Source: Alitta virens (taxonomy: Eukaryota > Annelida > Polychaeta > Phyllodocida > Nereididae). Taken from it: a stretch of DNA of 64,000 nt. Shown piece by piece: positions 1-14,700 of this stretch (positions within the stretch are counted from its first letter, which is position 1; the number at the start of each line of letters is the position of its first letter). The DNA is taken from NCBI GenBank assembly GCA_932294295.1, contig OW028579.1:33429250-33493249 (forward strand), read 5' to 3'. Made by a program: the position numbers and the translations under genes. Under the pieces are notes generated by a model. The model was not told the DNA's origin and did no database searches. It worked only from the letters and a program-made list of their open reading frames with translations.

Positions 1-1437
1 ATTACGCTACAGCAGCCCTCAACCAATTTCTGAATGAACGAGTTATTTAATTTGGTATAGTAAATCACAAGTATTCCCTGAGTGCAAGTGATTACATTAT
101 TGTTCATAAGAAATTCCGACTAAATGACTCAAATTTTACGTGATAAAATTTATAAATGACTTAAGATTTTTTAAAATTAGATTTGTCATGATCATATCTC
201 AAATTTGAGTATATTGAACCACAAATATACAATCTGACACTTATCACACAATTTTTTTTTAAAGCCAATAGCATTTTGAAGCATTGGGCCACAAGTTACT
301 AAGTGATGTCACAAAAATTGATCCCTGCGATGTTACAACCCTTTCACCATCACCTACAGAAATATATATATTTTTTTCTAGTGCAAAATTTTCCAAAGCC
401 TTCTCTAAAACCACTGCGTAAAATACATGCTAATATTAAATTTACAGACGCTGCTTATTTGACCATATATATACAAGAACGGCATCAGAAGCTTGGGTCA
501 AATAATGTGCTAAGTGATATAGACCTATCATTAATTGCATATTGCTCTCAAAGCTTTTAATCTGTGTAAATTATAATCTGTGTATAATGTAAAAAGGTAG
601 TGCTATTAGTTGGAAGCTCCTAAATTATTTTCTTCTTACTTTAAGCACAGGCGTTAGCCAGCAAATTTAATCATTGAAATGCGCCGAATACAAATAATGT
701 AAGAGTAGCACACTCCATAAGACTTGGAAATGCTCAGTTGCCCAGGAGACAAACTCTTCTTGGCTGGAGATAGTCGAAGAGGTTAAGAGAAGACACTGCC
801 CTCGTTATGCAAATGGGAATCTTGATATCAACACAGGTAGACAGTCCAGCCATTGTTTGATGACGTCATCTACATGTGATGTCATCACTCAATGACCTGA
901 TTGACTGATCACGCCATTAAACAATGGGCTATCAACAGAGGGAGCTAGCGGTAACTGAATTAAAACCATTGTTTTAATGGCTTCATCTAAATGAGACTTC
1001 CGCAACTGCACTCAATGAACCCATTGTATGATTTTCATCAAGCAATAGTTGGGCGCCGTGCAGTTACTGATAGCTCCCTCTATAGGTATAACAGTTCCCC
1101 ATTGTTCGGACCGTCTTGATGGTGGCTCCCTCTGTTAGCAAAGAGTCTCACATTGGGGTCAGGTCATCCTGAGTTGCTGAGCATTTGCCGGTTTTTTGTG
1201 GAGTGTGCGACCTTATAATTATTGCATTCTGCATCATTAAAATTAATCATTGGCTGACGTCTGTGTTTCAGCTCCTGAAACAAAATCTAAGCATCCTTAT
1301 AATTCACTTACATTTCCCACCTGAAATTATTCAGAAAATACTTGAGAATAAACAAAGGAGCAAAAGACAACAGACATTTCAATAAAAAAAAATAAAAATG
1401 TTTTTTATATGATAAACATCATGATGCATTTCCTTAC
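1..1437. other. MYO7A intron with an inverted-repeat element
   Basis: No exon of the MyTH4 domain is seen here, so this is intron sequence after the exon at 1438-1533. At 938-957 and 1061-1081 lie imperfect inverted repeats (AGAGGGAGCTA and TAGCTCCCTCT cores). A further related copy, GGCTCCCTCTGTTAGC, is at 1123-1138. They look like a small MITE of about 150-300 bp with no coding capacity. Nothing else is recognised. Confidence 0.5.
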
Positions 1438-4400
1438 CAACTCTTGTCCCATTCTTTGGGCTTCCTCAAGATCCTTACGGTTGAACTTACGTCCAAGAGT
1501 TGAGTAAATCTTTGTCATAACTGGTGTGTTGTCCTGCAAGAAAAAATATTCAGGAGTTCTACATATTCATAAAGTGTATATATATATGTATACATTAGCA
1601 ACTACAAGATTGTAACAAAAATAATTAGCCAGAGAAAAATCAACTGAATTGTAATTTAAAATGGCATCAAACCTTCACGTCAGCCATTGAAGTGTGGTAT
1701 TTTGGTTCCGGTAGGTCGCCCATGAAACGCAGAATGGTAACCCATACAGCGAGAGCAGCCTGGAAACAAGAACATCATAAATAATACATTGTATAAGATT
1801 TAATCATAGAGGAAAAATAACAAAATTGGTAATTACATTATTTCTTACAACAAAAAACAAAATGATAAAAACATGACATATCTTTAAAATCCTGTCAATT
1901 GAAATCTATCCGTATTTCAAAGATCAACATAGTAAATCATTATATTTTAATTTTCGTTTAAGCATGAAACTAAAATATAAACCTGACATAAAATTTTGGC
2001 CCTTTCATGAATTAACTACTTAGTGAAGGGTTTGTTTTGTGCGGTTACCAAAGACAGATTTAGTTTGTACGTTTTCGATAATGGAAGTGCAATAGAAGTG
2101 ATTGGAGAATGGAGACATCTCCTAAGGCTTCGACAGCTGTAAGCGAGAGGCACCAATATCTGTGACCTGACCATATAAGTCTTCATCACTACTACCTCGT
2201 GAGGAAATCACTATCTAAGTAATGATATAAAACATTTGCGTAGCCGAACAGACTCAACGATTTATAAAAAATATTTAATCAGCAATACAATATCAGTAAA
2301 AACTGTTTGCAATTGGTGCTGAAGTAAAATAACAAGAAATAATATTCACAATAAAGCCATGAGAAATTTTAAAAACTTGAAAATATAAAATCCGTAAGAT
2401 TTCGTTTAAAATCACGGACATCATTTAAAACTTTTAAATTATCCGGGAGATTGTTCCATAAAATAGCAGCATTATAGTAACGATTCAGTGTACACAAGCC
2501 CCATTCATTATAAAGACTATTCTTTGATCAGTTCTATGGGTTAATTTGTTCGATTATTAAAGGCCGGCAACAAGTATCATCAACAAGTTTAACATAAAAA
2601 ACTTCTTACCAGTTGGTCACCCTCATTCCGCAGCGGCAACAGAGGCATCTTGAGAACTCTTCTGATGTAGGACTGGTTATTGTTACCCTGGAAATACGTA
2701 GCTGCAAATTTGGAGAACTTGCATTGGAGGATATCTTCATCATCGTCATCGGGCAGTTCAGGCACTTTCATGTCATCTATGTCTGCATCAGTCATGTGGC
2801 GACGTCTGGAGTCTTCAAGATCCTGAAAGGTAACGGTCATTGGGTCAATGAATCTTTGCATTGTATGTGTTTAAATTGCTTTTATCAGCTAGAAAATGCA
2901 CTCAGTAGAAGTTCAAGGTAAGCAAACTGTACTTATTTAATTCACTACCTACAGTTAGTTTCATTAAAAACAGCCCAGTCAAATTGAACCTAAACAAAGC
3001 CAGAAAACTTCTGCTATACAATGCTACCTGCCACTAAACGGAACTGTCTGGCTATAGCTGGCTTCTCAAAGCCAGATTCAAAGTACATGCAGCACTGTAT
3101 CAGATTAATTCATATATTTGCCAAGGTTTATATATTTTTTGGTGTCAACTGACTATAAGCTAGGAGTAGACAGAAGTGACAGACTTCAGCCAGTTATAGC
3201 TACAGCCAGGAATATGTCGCTACATATGAAACTAACTGTACTCAGACACAGCTAATGCTTGGAAATCCATTGCAACTATTACTAAACTTAGATAATCTGC
3301 ACCTCATTACCTAACTTACAGGATTCAAGAAAAATACCATACAAATGGTGTAATCAACAAATTTTCAACAAACCTTGAAAGCAGACGGAGCATTTCCTTC
3401 TTCGGTCTGATCGATGAAGCCAAAGATATCGTCCACCATCTTGGAATCATCAACAGGTGCTTGGCGATTCTTCTCAGCCAGATCGATCTGCAATCTTTTC
3501 TGTTTCGCTTCCATTCGTTGACGGACTTCTTCCTCTCTGATCTCTTGTTCGATCTTTTTCAGACGTTCCTATAAATCAAATGTACAAGGTATATGATAAT
3601 TAATTAATATCATGTAGAGTTTTTCAAAATTTGGCATCCAGCTGAGGAAATGTTCATTAATTTAATTGACATATTCAGGAATCGTGCAGTCTTTTTTCAT
3701 GCACAAAATGAATGAAATAATCCGGGATGAATACATAACTATATCTGCTACAATTAGGTTTTTTATATCACACAATTTCTAAATCTGTTCATCGCTTTTA
3801 ATAATAATTGAATGCTTCAAGTAAAAAAAATAAGGTCACTCAAACCTAAAGGACTCGAGTGTACACTGTACATCTCAATTCAACATCTCCAAAGACATTT
3901 TTCAAGGACCACAATGGAAATAACCACTTTGCTTTCTTGTGTTATCCTGTCATATATAAGAATATATCATTTGGCGAATATATTCACATCAAATTTAAGC
4001 GTTAATCCAACAAAAATATCTTACCTGGTGCAATCTCTCCGCCTCCTCCTTGGCTTTCTTCGCGTTCATCGTCTTCTTCAAACGAGATTCATCCTGCTTT
4101 CGGAGGTCTTCCAGCTCTAGCAATTTGCTTCTCTGAAATTCAATCACAGAAATTATTAACCAATTTGACTGACATTTGTGTGACTTGGATGTTGTGACAT
4201 ACAACTAAGAGCATATAGGACAAAATGGTACCAGTGTGCAATGAATAAAACATCAACTGAATCTTTAAAACGGGTTCAAGGTCTTGGTCTTCAATTCAAC
4301 ATATTGAAAATTCAGTAATTTGATCCATATGACCTAGTGCACTAATTTAGCAAAGTAGGTGTTATTTGCAGAACAAATTCTTAATATCAATACCGACTTA

Positions 4401-5778
4401 TACAAATCATAAGAAATACCTCCATGAATGGCCATAATACAGTTCACCAGTTAATATTTACAACTTTTAACAAATATAATCTTCAAAACTTTATTCACAC
4501 CCTATGTAGAAAATAATCCCAGCAATATTATTACAGAGGGTCTAAGACCCTAAGTATAAATAATTTCTATTAATTCTTTTCTAATTTACAATTTTGTTTT
4601 GTTTCTTTGTATGTTTATTGGCCAGAAAAGGCAAATAAATGCTTATCAATCCTGTACAAATTACAGATATTAATATTGCAAAAATACAATACATGTGATA
4701 TAGGTCATAATTACATGTATAGTGAAATTATATTGAATCAGAATTGAATAATTATACACAGATGAAACTCTACATTTGCATACCTCTATCTTCTTGCGAT
4801 TGTACTTCATCTGCGCGACCAGCATCTTCGCACCGGCCTGGAGGGTGAGAGCGGCTGACTCTCTTCGAGTGTAGAACTCTCTAGCCAAGTAGGCACGGGC
4901 GTGTCTTTGGAATGTGATCATCTTCTTCCTCAAGTAAGTGAAGCGATGCGTCAGGATGCTTGATCTGCATAAGGCCTGCAGTCTCATGTAGCCTTGTTTC
5001 ATCTATTAAACAAAAATTTAAACCAATGCTGTCTTCATATATATATACATAAAAATATATGTAACAGTTCTCCTGGCCCCTGGCATGCACTAATAGCCAG
5101 AATGTTAACCATTGTACCAAAGAGTTACTCTCCGATTCGAGGGCAACATTCTGCTCGCACCAGGACCGTAACACTACACATAAGAGAATTCCAGCAGGAT
5201 ACATTAGTATACATAGATCAGTCGACAAGGTGCATCATGGATACAGAGTCATGTCCTATAGACACAAAATAAATATCTACAGGCATTCGGTATTATGGTT
5301 GGGATTTGCAAAATTAATTCAATGCACTTCTTAAAAATAATTGTATATTTGTAACATTTTAAATTATTTTTTTTCACAATTAAACGCATATACATTATGT
5401 ATATATCCTTCTAAAATTGCATGGCATCCTGGAATGGCCTCACCTCAAATCAATATGTGAAAATTATACAGTTGTTTCAAGAAAAATTCAATTCACGCTG
5501 TGTGCCATATTGGTAATTTGTGACCTCTACATGTCAGTAAGATTCATCCATTCATTCGTTTGCAAAGTTCTTATAATCTGATACATTATCGATCTTACGT
5601 TCTCGTATCTTCTCTGTTGTGAGAATCCCCTCCAAGCAGCTTGCAAGACGACACAGCATGTCTTCATCTTAGCAAACTTTTGTCTGTAATGCCATCCTCT
5701 GATAGCCTTCTGCACTGTGGTGACTTTCTTGGTGAGCACGCGGTCTCTTTCTTGTTCTAAGAAGGCATCTTGCGCATC
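1438..5778 (-). CDS. MYO7A: Myosin VIIa neck, charged helix and first MyTH4 exons 16-22
   Basis: Exons 5599-5778, 4784-5002, 4025-4132, 3374-3568, 2610-2822, 1673-1759 and 1438-1533, all phase 0. The first two encode five IQ light-chain sites: [55 protein letters not shown] and [14 protein letters not shown]. The last lacks the usual RG pair and may bind calmodulin weakly. Exons 4025-4132 and 3374-3568 encode a Lys/Glu-rich stretch expected to form a single alpha-helix lever extension. An acidic run (DDDDED) follows, and then KFAATYFQG and [15 protein letters not shown], hallmarks of the MyTH4 domain. The exon at 1438-1533 ends in frame at a GTAAGG donor, so the reading frame continues left of the window. 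Confidence 0.93.
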
Positions 5779-8700
5779 CTGTCAGTAATCAACGAAAGTT
5801 AAAGTTATATCAAACTTACATATGGAAATACATATAGTCAAGAAAGTATACTCGGCAGAAGTTGAGAGAATCACAGCATACCGCCAAACGAAAGTAGCAT
5901 GACTAACTTATTTACCAAGTAAAGTAGAAATGGGCCAACAAGTAAATGCTAAACACTATAAATGGCCAAGAAAATAAATAGCATGACTAACTTATTTACC
6001 AAGTAAAGTAGAAATGGGCCAACAAGTGAATGCTAAACACAATAAATGGCCAAGAAAATGTGACTTATAGTGAAAATCTGGTTACATACTAAGTAAACAC
6101 TTTTTATGGTAACAGTGTCAATTAAACGGTGCTAGAAGTAGTTCGAGCTGCAGCATAGACAGAAACTGCAGTAATTTTGCACCGACTACTTAACACAATT
6201 CCATGAAATTTTGAAAAGATGGAGAAACTAGTGTGGTAAATAGCAGCAGTATTAACTTGTCTTATGAACTGCATTTCATACCTTGAGGAACACTTTGGTC
6301 TTGCCCATCTGATAGTCCGCACCAACCAGCACAGCTTTGCAGATTTTGTTGGAGGCAGACCGGCAGTCCTCCATGTGCGATGGTCCAATTCCTGAGACAA
6401 GGATCCTGTATCTGTCCACGAAGTCAGCGAACGAGTGACGAATGGGGTATCCAGCTCTCCTGATGCGAATGGTTTCCATCATTCCAGAATAACGCAGCTG
6501 ACGGCAGCACAGCTCACGATTGAAGTCCTAAACAAAGAGATTAAGGCAGACGATCTTATAACATAAATCTCTTCATTATTCGTAATTTGAATATTAACAG
6601 TCCAATACATGGTCATTTATAGTGGGAAACTAGACCAACAGGAGGCACTGACAACTCAAGATAAAATACTATGGGATAGTATCATCTATTATTGCAAGTA
6701 AACGTCATCAAACAAAAAAATTCAAATCCCAAGTGCAATTCTTACAATTAAATTCACAAAAATATTTACCATAGGTCTCTTGAACTCATTTGGCTTGATA
6801 CATCTCACGAAGAATGGATGACAGGCTTCAAGGGTCTTCATCAGCTGATCCAGGGACCGCTTGAATTGCGACCCAAGGGTGGGGGCCTTCTTCCGAGTGT
6901 CTGTGCCCTAAATTGCAAATAACATGGTTATTTCACCTTATTCACAGTGTGTTTTAAAATACATGCCTGATAATTAAGATGGCATGAACATTGCTGTTTC
7001 CTGTTTTTATGCCTGTCAACTTTCAAGAAAAGTATCCGTTACCTGATCCTGTTCCACAGAACGCACAATTCACAGGAGTACACAATAAATTAATATAAAG
7101 GCCGCTCCATTTCAACATAATAGAAACTTAGAGAAAGTTTTACACCGGTCATCACAAAATTCAATTGAAATATACTAATTTTTGTTGATTTTGTGAATTT
7201 AGAATTTCAAGAAAAGTTAATGTAAAAACATCAGAGAGCGACAATTTGTACATAAATAAAGAACCCGAGTCCACAGTTAGTGAAGCACAAATAGTATATA
7301 AATACAGTAAATCTATAATTAGCTATGATATTTCATGTATGTTATGCATTTTTGAGACCCTTTCAGTAGTATAGCATTGCTCATTAGAGGTGAGCAAGTA
7401 TAAAAGAAATTATTAATAATCTATATGACAGTACATCGTATAAATCAAGTATTCTAATAATTGGTTAGATGAAGAGATCATAATATATATACACATGTAA
7501 AAATTAAAGTAGAAACTGTACATAAACAAGCGTTATTTCTATGATTAGTATGCTCTGTCTAGATATTAATTGTCCTACATTTCAGCTTGTATAAACTTAA
7601 TTGTCATAGCTTAAAAATAGCCTTGAAATTTACACCTAATACTCACTCTGACATTGTTACCCTAAAATTGGAAGATGAAGTTTAAATATTCAAACTGAAG
7701 ACAAACTTCATAATTACGAACATATATATCGAAAATACAGGTTATAAATAAACTTAATAAATATAAATATTGAGTCAATTCATTATTTTACCATGGAGAA
7801 TTCTTCCTTGAAGAAACTTGTCAACATCTTGAATTTGGATGTCTGGATCAGATGGACCAAATCCAAACTGAACGTGTCACGATTTTTCTCCAAGAAAGCT
7901 GAAAAATTTTGACGCATAATAATCAGATCTAGAGCCAGTTCGTGGTATATAAGCAATTGCACTAATGGCAAATGGCAATATTATCAAAGGTAGAGTATTC
8001 ATATGACAATATCGGTGACGTATCTTTAAATAATAAACGCTTAAAAGAGATATAATTTGAAGAATTTGCTGATAACATTATTTGCATTTATTAATTTGCA
8101 CGAATCATATTTATGCCATATTATTAATCCCCACACAAACATACCTTTACAGTCGTAGAACACAACTCCAGCAAAGTGGTTCAGACCAAAGACTTGATTA
8201 GCGTCAGAGCGAGGCTTGAGGTAGTTCTTGTTGGAGCCGTGTTGTTGATGCAATTTTGACAACATAGACTGATCAGTACCCTGGAAGAGGAAAAGTGAAA
8301 CGTTTTAGAATAATTAAGCTACATTAGTGTCATGTTGTAACTTTAGCAGATTGGCCAAAAGAGATTATTCCAGTTCAGAGGTGGGGTATTCTGTGAGTTT
8401 TTTTCGGACCTGATAAAAGTCTAAATTTATAAGATACAATATTTTGTGTTTCTCGCTTTGTTTACACTAAAAACATGATAATGTACAATGAAAACAAACC
8501 ACTCTTAAAGAGTTATGGGAGACTAAAATCAGTATACTATAAAACAATTAAAAACAGTAGAATGAGATAATGAATAAAAACGATAAGTGTATAAACACAG
8601 CACCAGAGGCATCAGGATTTTGGATTAAACTGATCATGAATAGTACAGAAAAGCTCTTTTTTCTAACAACAAGTGAAGCATTTTAGCAGTGTGCAATGCC

Positions 8701-11700
8701 CCATATAATCATATATATATATATATATATATACATGTTTCTTGCCTACCTTTTTTGTCATAGTGTATACAATTAACTGATACCCTTGAAAATAATAATT
8801 GTCTTCTTTCATCTCTCTTAATTAGCCATCAATTAATCCTACCTTGGGGAATTTAGACTCCTCATCAACAAGCGCCAAGATGTTCATTGGCTTAATTGCA
8901 ATCATGTCTAAAGCCTCCTGATTGTCAACAAACTCAATGTGGGCCCATTTGATCTGTTCAAGGTCGTACTCCTGTTGTTCCAACTTGAAAATATGTCGCA
9001 CGAAGAACTGCTGAAGGTTTTCGTTGGCGTAGTTGATGCACAATTGTTCAAAACTGTCAACAAGAAATGTTAAAAAAATAAATAAATGAATAAATCAGCC
9101 GTGTTCATATCTATTCATCATATGCTGATCCCAGAGGGTGCACAACTCCCTTCAGAAGATTAGATAGCCAAAATTAACTGCATCTAAGACCCTAGAAGGA
9201 CTTCACCTTCAGTGCTTGCTATCATTGTCACCTGCCCTTCTTTTTTTACAAAATCCTGATTCCCGAATGACCTGTCCCTGTTTATCCTGAGAAATGTCCT
9301 GCACAGTCTACATATACGAGCCAATGCCTCATTTAAACACGATATAATAATTGTATCCATACCATTTAAACAAAATAATTGACAATTACGGCAGGAAAAG
9401 CTCATTAAATTAACATCATATAAATTAGGAATTGAACACTAGCAAGCCATAGCAGTAGCACGATGTGCAAGCAGCCAAATTAGGTCATTTGACCATGGAA
9501 TGGGGTAGCGATAATTATGTAAGTTAACAGGGTTTCCTAGCATCATTATCAAATTTTCTGTCATATCTATCTATAAATACAAATTGTATAACTTGATCAT
9601 TTTTAGATGCAAAAAAATTGAGTCCGAGTCTGACATTGATACGAGTGCTCCCTTTCTTAGAAATGATCTATTTTCAAAAACTGCATAGCTTTATTCCAGC
9701 AGCTTACCTGTTTTTGCCAAAGTTTTCAAATCCAAAGATATCCAGCACACCGATAGATTTACGTTGCCTTCCGGTCGGTGCCTTGAAAATGGCTGTGTTG
9801 ATTTTGTCGATGATCCAGATGAACAAACGACCATAAACACCCTGAAGGTACAACCAAATACAATGTATATCACTATGGCACTTTTTTATGAATTATCTAA
9901 TTTCTCTAACGCATTATTGGCCAGAATCCTTTGTTTACAGGTAAAGTTCAGACAATGTTCATCTAAAGCAAAAATAACAAGGTGCGCAAAGAGACAAAAT
10001 GCCTTTTTTTACCAACTTCCAAGTCTTTCAATAGTCCGACAAGTTCATTTATAGCAAAATGTAAGATTCACTACTTGTCTAAATTACAAATTACATTACT
10101 GAGTGAAATCTTTTAGGCATAATTAGTCAAATAAATGCAGAAACAGTTAAGTTCTCACCTTGACAAAAGCATCCCTGACATCAAGAGATGCTTCAATTCC
10201 CATCTGCGTTTTGACAGATTCACCTCTAGTGTGGATGGTCTTGGTGGTCAGTGCTTCTTGAAGGTCATTGCCATTGACCTGTTAAATATAAAATGCAAAA
10301 ATGTTGTGAAGTTTGCAAAGCGCATTTATCTATATAAGTAATCGACTTTATTTCACTTGATGTGAGCCAACTATTATTGTTGGTACGACAGAAGTAAAAG
10401 ATTGATGAGAAAAATATCATCAATTACAGAGTAGATCATGGTTAACATCAAATGGCCTAAATTGTTTTTATAAACTGGCTTTTAAACAATATATACAGAC
10501 AGACAGACACATTTATTTACACAGAGAGACCACAATTCATAAACCAAACATACATGGACAATTACACACACAAATACATAGACAAACAGACAATACACAA
10601 GTAAAGAGATATTATTTAATATTAGTACATGCTCTCTATGTGTGGGAGGCCTCTTTAAGGTCTTAATATCAAATGCAATCTTCAAAACATATATATTAAT
10701 ACACCAAATTATGTTTAACACCATCAATTCTCAATTATATTATTCAACTTCATCAGCATAATTTAGCAAATAATTTATCCATCTTATACAGACATTTAAA
10801 AGATATTTCTAAATATATCTAAAATTGACTTGAATCCACTTACCTCAAGCAATCTAGAAGCTCTTGTTACATTTTCAACACCCACAATCTGTGAGGCTTC
10901 GATATTATCAACCATGATTTCCTTGTAGTTGACATTTCCAAGATGGAGAACAGATGCCAAGATTTTGAAAATGTCCCAAATTTCTTTGTCAGAAAACATC
11001 AGAACTTTCATGGCCGCTCGGATGTCCGCCAAATCCTTCTTGTCATCTCGCTGTTCGCAAACGACACTTCCGCCCTGAAAAATCAAAACATCATTGAAGA
11101 AAATATCCAATTTGACCTTGGCAACTTAACATGTAGAACTTAAGGTCATAAACAAAAAACAAAAGCACTAAACAAAAATAATCAGCATGTACATAAATCA
11201 ACAAAATCAACTTATTATAAACCCAGCCACTCAACCAGCCGACATACTTACCCAGCTACCACCATTTGTACAATGACTTATTGAAACCTTTCATTCCACA
11301 ACTCATGCACAATGGTCAAGAAAAGTAAAGGATTAATATGAAGTATTTTAGGACGGTATTCATTTAGTGGCAAAGTTGCAACCCAAGGAACCGTTAATTT
11401 ATGAATATCTTATTCTTTCGGCACCACAATTCCACAGGAAATATTTGTATTGCCCATGAATTATTTGTCACACGGTATGCAAGGGCATCCACTCAATTTT
11501 GAAAATGACATTCCCTGTATTTTCCCTGTATTTTCCCTGAATTTTCCCTGTTGTACCAGATTTTTCCCTCATATTTTCTGTGACTATGTTGCCACCCCCA
11601 ATTGTTGTACCTTCACCTCCATGTACCAGTGGATACCCTGTAATGCAATCCAACGAAATGTGACAACTGTTCTCTGGCCTACTTCAAACTTCCATGTTCT

Positions 11701-14700
11701 AACAACGAAAGTTTGCAGTTATTTAGTTCATTTTTGTGCTGTGTAAGTTATGAACATTGCCACCACAAAATGAAAACAAACCATCTGAGATGGGTGCTTG
11801 TTATACATATTCATTTGCAACCCCAATTATTTTATTTTGTATTATTATTTGTACTCCATGCTCACTTTTTTACAATGCTGTGTGTTCCCAATTTTCGGGT
11901 TTTGTACAAACAAGATCTTAACTGTTCAGTGTTCATAATAGTGGTCATCCCCTACCCATTCGGTGGTCACCTCCCAATAGATAAGCATGTGGTAATGAAA
12001 TCGTAGCCCATTAAATTGTAGTCGCAGTGTATGTTTTCTGTGATAGGCAATGTGTTCCATTGTTCACCTATAATTACATTTTTGAACAAGTGAGTCCGAG
12101 ACTCATCTCCTTTAGCAATTGTGTTACAAATAGACATGTAAAGATGTTTTGAACTAAATGTCTTTTGTGACATGTCGGTAAAATTCACTCATTCATAAAG
12201 CCTCAGCTGAGCACATTAACCATTTTTCTACTTCAAAGGGAAACTATCATGGTTTCACTAGACTACGACTTCAATATTGCCGGTTAAAAATATCGATGGG
12301 GAGATATAAATTGTAACACTTTCGTTGATATCTTTTCTTGACCATTGCATAATTTGCAGTCTCACCACACACCAGGCAAATAGACAACTCTTGGCAGGCA
12401 ACACAATTTTGTGCATGAACTTGTAATTCCACACAAAATCAAAGCAAGCATTTCCGTCACATTGTATTTATGACAACTTTTCTTAACTCGACAGCATAGC
12501 TGCATTTACTGAAGCAACATGGTTACAAAGCATGATGAAATTAGGTCTAAAAATGTAGAAGTTATTATTTCTGAAGGTTCTTTTTTATATCAGTTAAGTG
12601 TATTCTGAACCAGTTACCTTTTGGATTGTTGTTAGATCTAAGAATTCCAGATGTTAGAGATAGAGAATTTACACATTTACAATGATTATAGATTACTCAT
12701 CATTGGGGTTAACTGATGTTCTTAGTTAAATTTGGCAATTCGTTAGAGTTGGCAATTAAATTCACTTTAAATCTAACTGTTGGTATTGCTTGCGCATCAT
12801 AAAGCATCTTAGCACAAACTGCATCAATAAGCGAACTTGTAAGCAATGCCTCTGACACAAGATAGCAACTTGTTTCTCAAGCACACGTCATATTATTACG
12901 ATGGAATCCTACAATAAGACTATTAATAATGAATATTAAGAAATCATGTCTTGGAGACCAATTTATTGGGTCTCAGAACTTTAAATATGCTGGGAATTTA
13001 GCTCAGTTACTGGCCAAATTCGGTACTGTTGTTACAGAAACATCCCGTCCGTCATTGGGTCGAATTTTGGAACACAGTGGATCCCATTGGTCGAATTTTG
13101 GAATGAATTTGGAACAAGGCCTCTCCCGATAGGCCAATATTAGGAAAGACTGCTGGGAATTTAGCTTATATGCGGTGTGATGAATAAGTTGGAGAATTTT
13201 AAAAGACCACCTCAATATAATAATCAGTGGCTCCAAAGGGCGGTCTTAATTGTAGGTTTCCATGGTAATGTGAAGAATCATTATCCATAAGTGTACAATA
13301 ACTGCTTGAAATAATCTCTCCACATTAAAATACAACAACATAAGATGAAAATGTGACAGATTAACTGACAATTGACGGTTCCCCACACAATACACATGTA
13401 TACGTTAACACCATATTTTGAGTCCCCAGACTTTTGGATTGAACATGTGGGCAAGGAACATGGGAGTAAGGTATGAATCCCCGGCCTAAATAGGTGCAAT
13501 TTATACCAGTGCGCAAAGAAGGGTAATAACGAAACAGGATTTGGCATAGTTTGGATACATGCAGAAAATATATAATTCGGTGAGCTTAACGGCAGAATTT
13601 GCTATAAACAAGTAATTAACCTTTTTGATAGCTCCCTGAAATCAGACATTCCCAATGTTAAAAAATTGCAAAAATGTGTAAAAATTTCCCTGGGAAAGAA
13701 ATTTTTTGGGTTAAAATCATGACAATAAGGTTGCAAAAAATAATAAAGTGAAAACCAATTCAGATAAGTAAACCAAGCGAATCCAAGTAGGTTCAATGGT
13801 TTCTTTCTGGTTTGCACTTTAAAGCAAATAAATCTGACCAAAAAAAAACACAAAATTCATCCTCCTCAAATGAAAATAATAAAAATAGGAGTTAAAACAG
13901 TACAAACTAGTCCTCTTGCTACCATTATTTTGGTTATGATCATACATACTTTGGAGTAAGTTTCTGACCCACTAACCTGCATAAGGTAATAGTAGTCCCC
14001 GGCATTTTTTATTTCCAGACGACTTAATTCATCAGGCGTTAATCCAACACACATGCAGTAGAAAATGTGGTAATTCCTTTCATCTGACATCTGAAGTTAT
14101 CAAATTAAAATTATTTATGCATTAGAAGTTTGCTGATGACTGTTAAAATGCCTGATTATTTACTATAAGCCTTGCATTTATATATATATATATAGCTTTA
14201 CAAACTTGGCAATTTTTTTCAACATATACTTTGAGAGAACAGAATTAATAGTACAATTTTGGATGTAACATCTCAACCTAATAAGGAATCTTGGACATTA
14301 TCAGGCTCGGCAGTGGGACCCGGTCTCTGATGACAACTAAATTACTATACAGTAGCTGCATTATTGCTTTAATACAAAAAAAAATCCCCAGCAAGTTATA
14401 GGTTTCTCACCTGACTGACAATCCTGGACTTTTCCAGCAAATATTGCTCAATCTTTGCTCCCTCAATTGATCCTTTCTCATCGAAGTGAATGTCGATGTA
14501 CTTTCCAAATCGAGATGAGTTGTCATTACGGATAGTCTTGGCATTACCGAAGGCTGAAAAGTGGATTTAATCTCGTAAATCTTTGGTCGAACCGGCACAA
14601 AATCAAATTGGGACAAAACACTACCTCGAGCATAAATTACACTCTGGTTCTGAAGGTTAGTGCTTCATCACAACCCATTAACTTGCATGTTTGATCTTGC

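Noticed and set aside
2613..2921. Plus-strand open frame of 102 codons
   Set aside because: Antisense to the MYO7A exon at 2610-2822, whose minus-strand reading carries the MyTH4 motifs.
5895..6060. Possible short repeat array
   Set aside because: Only two 84-bp units without spacers in an animal intron; a plain tandem duplication, not a CRISPR-like array.
11450..11746. Open frames in the large MYO7A intron (11450-11746, 12929-13132, 13281-13547)
   Set aside because: Low-complexity or compositionally odd translations with no family motif, no start context and no splice structure.
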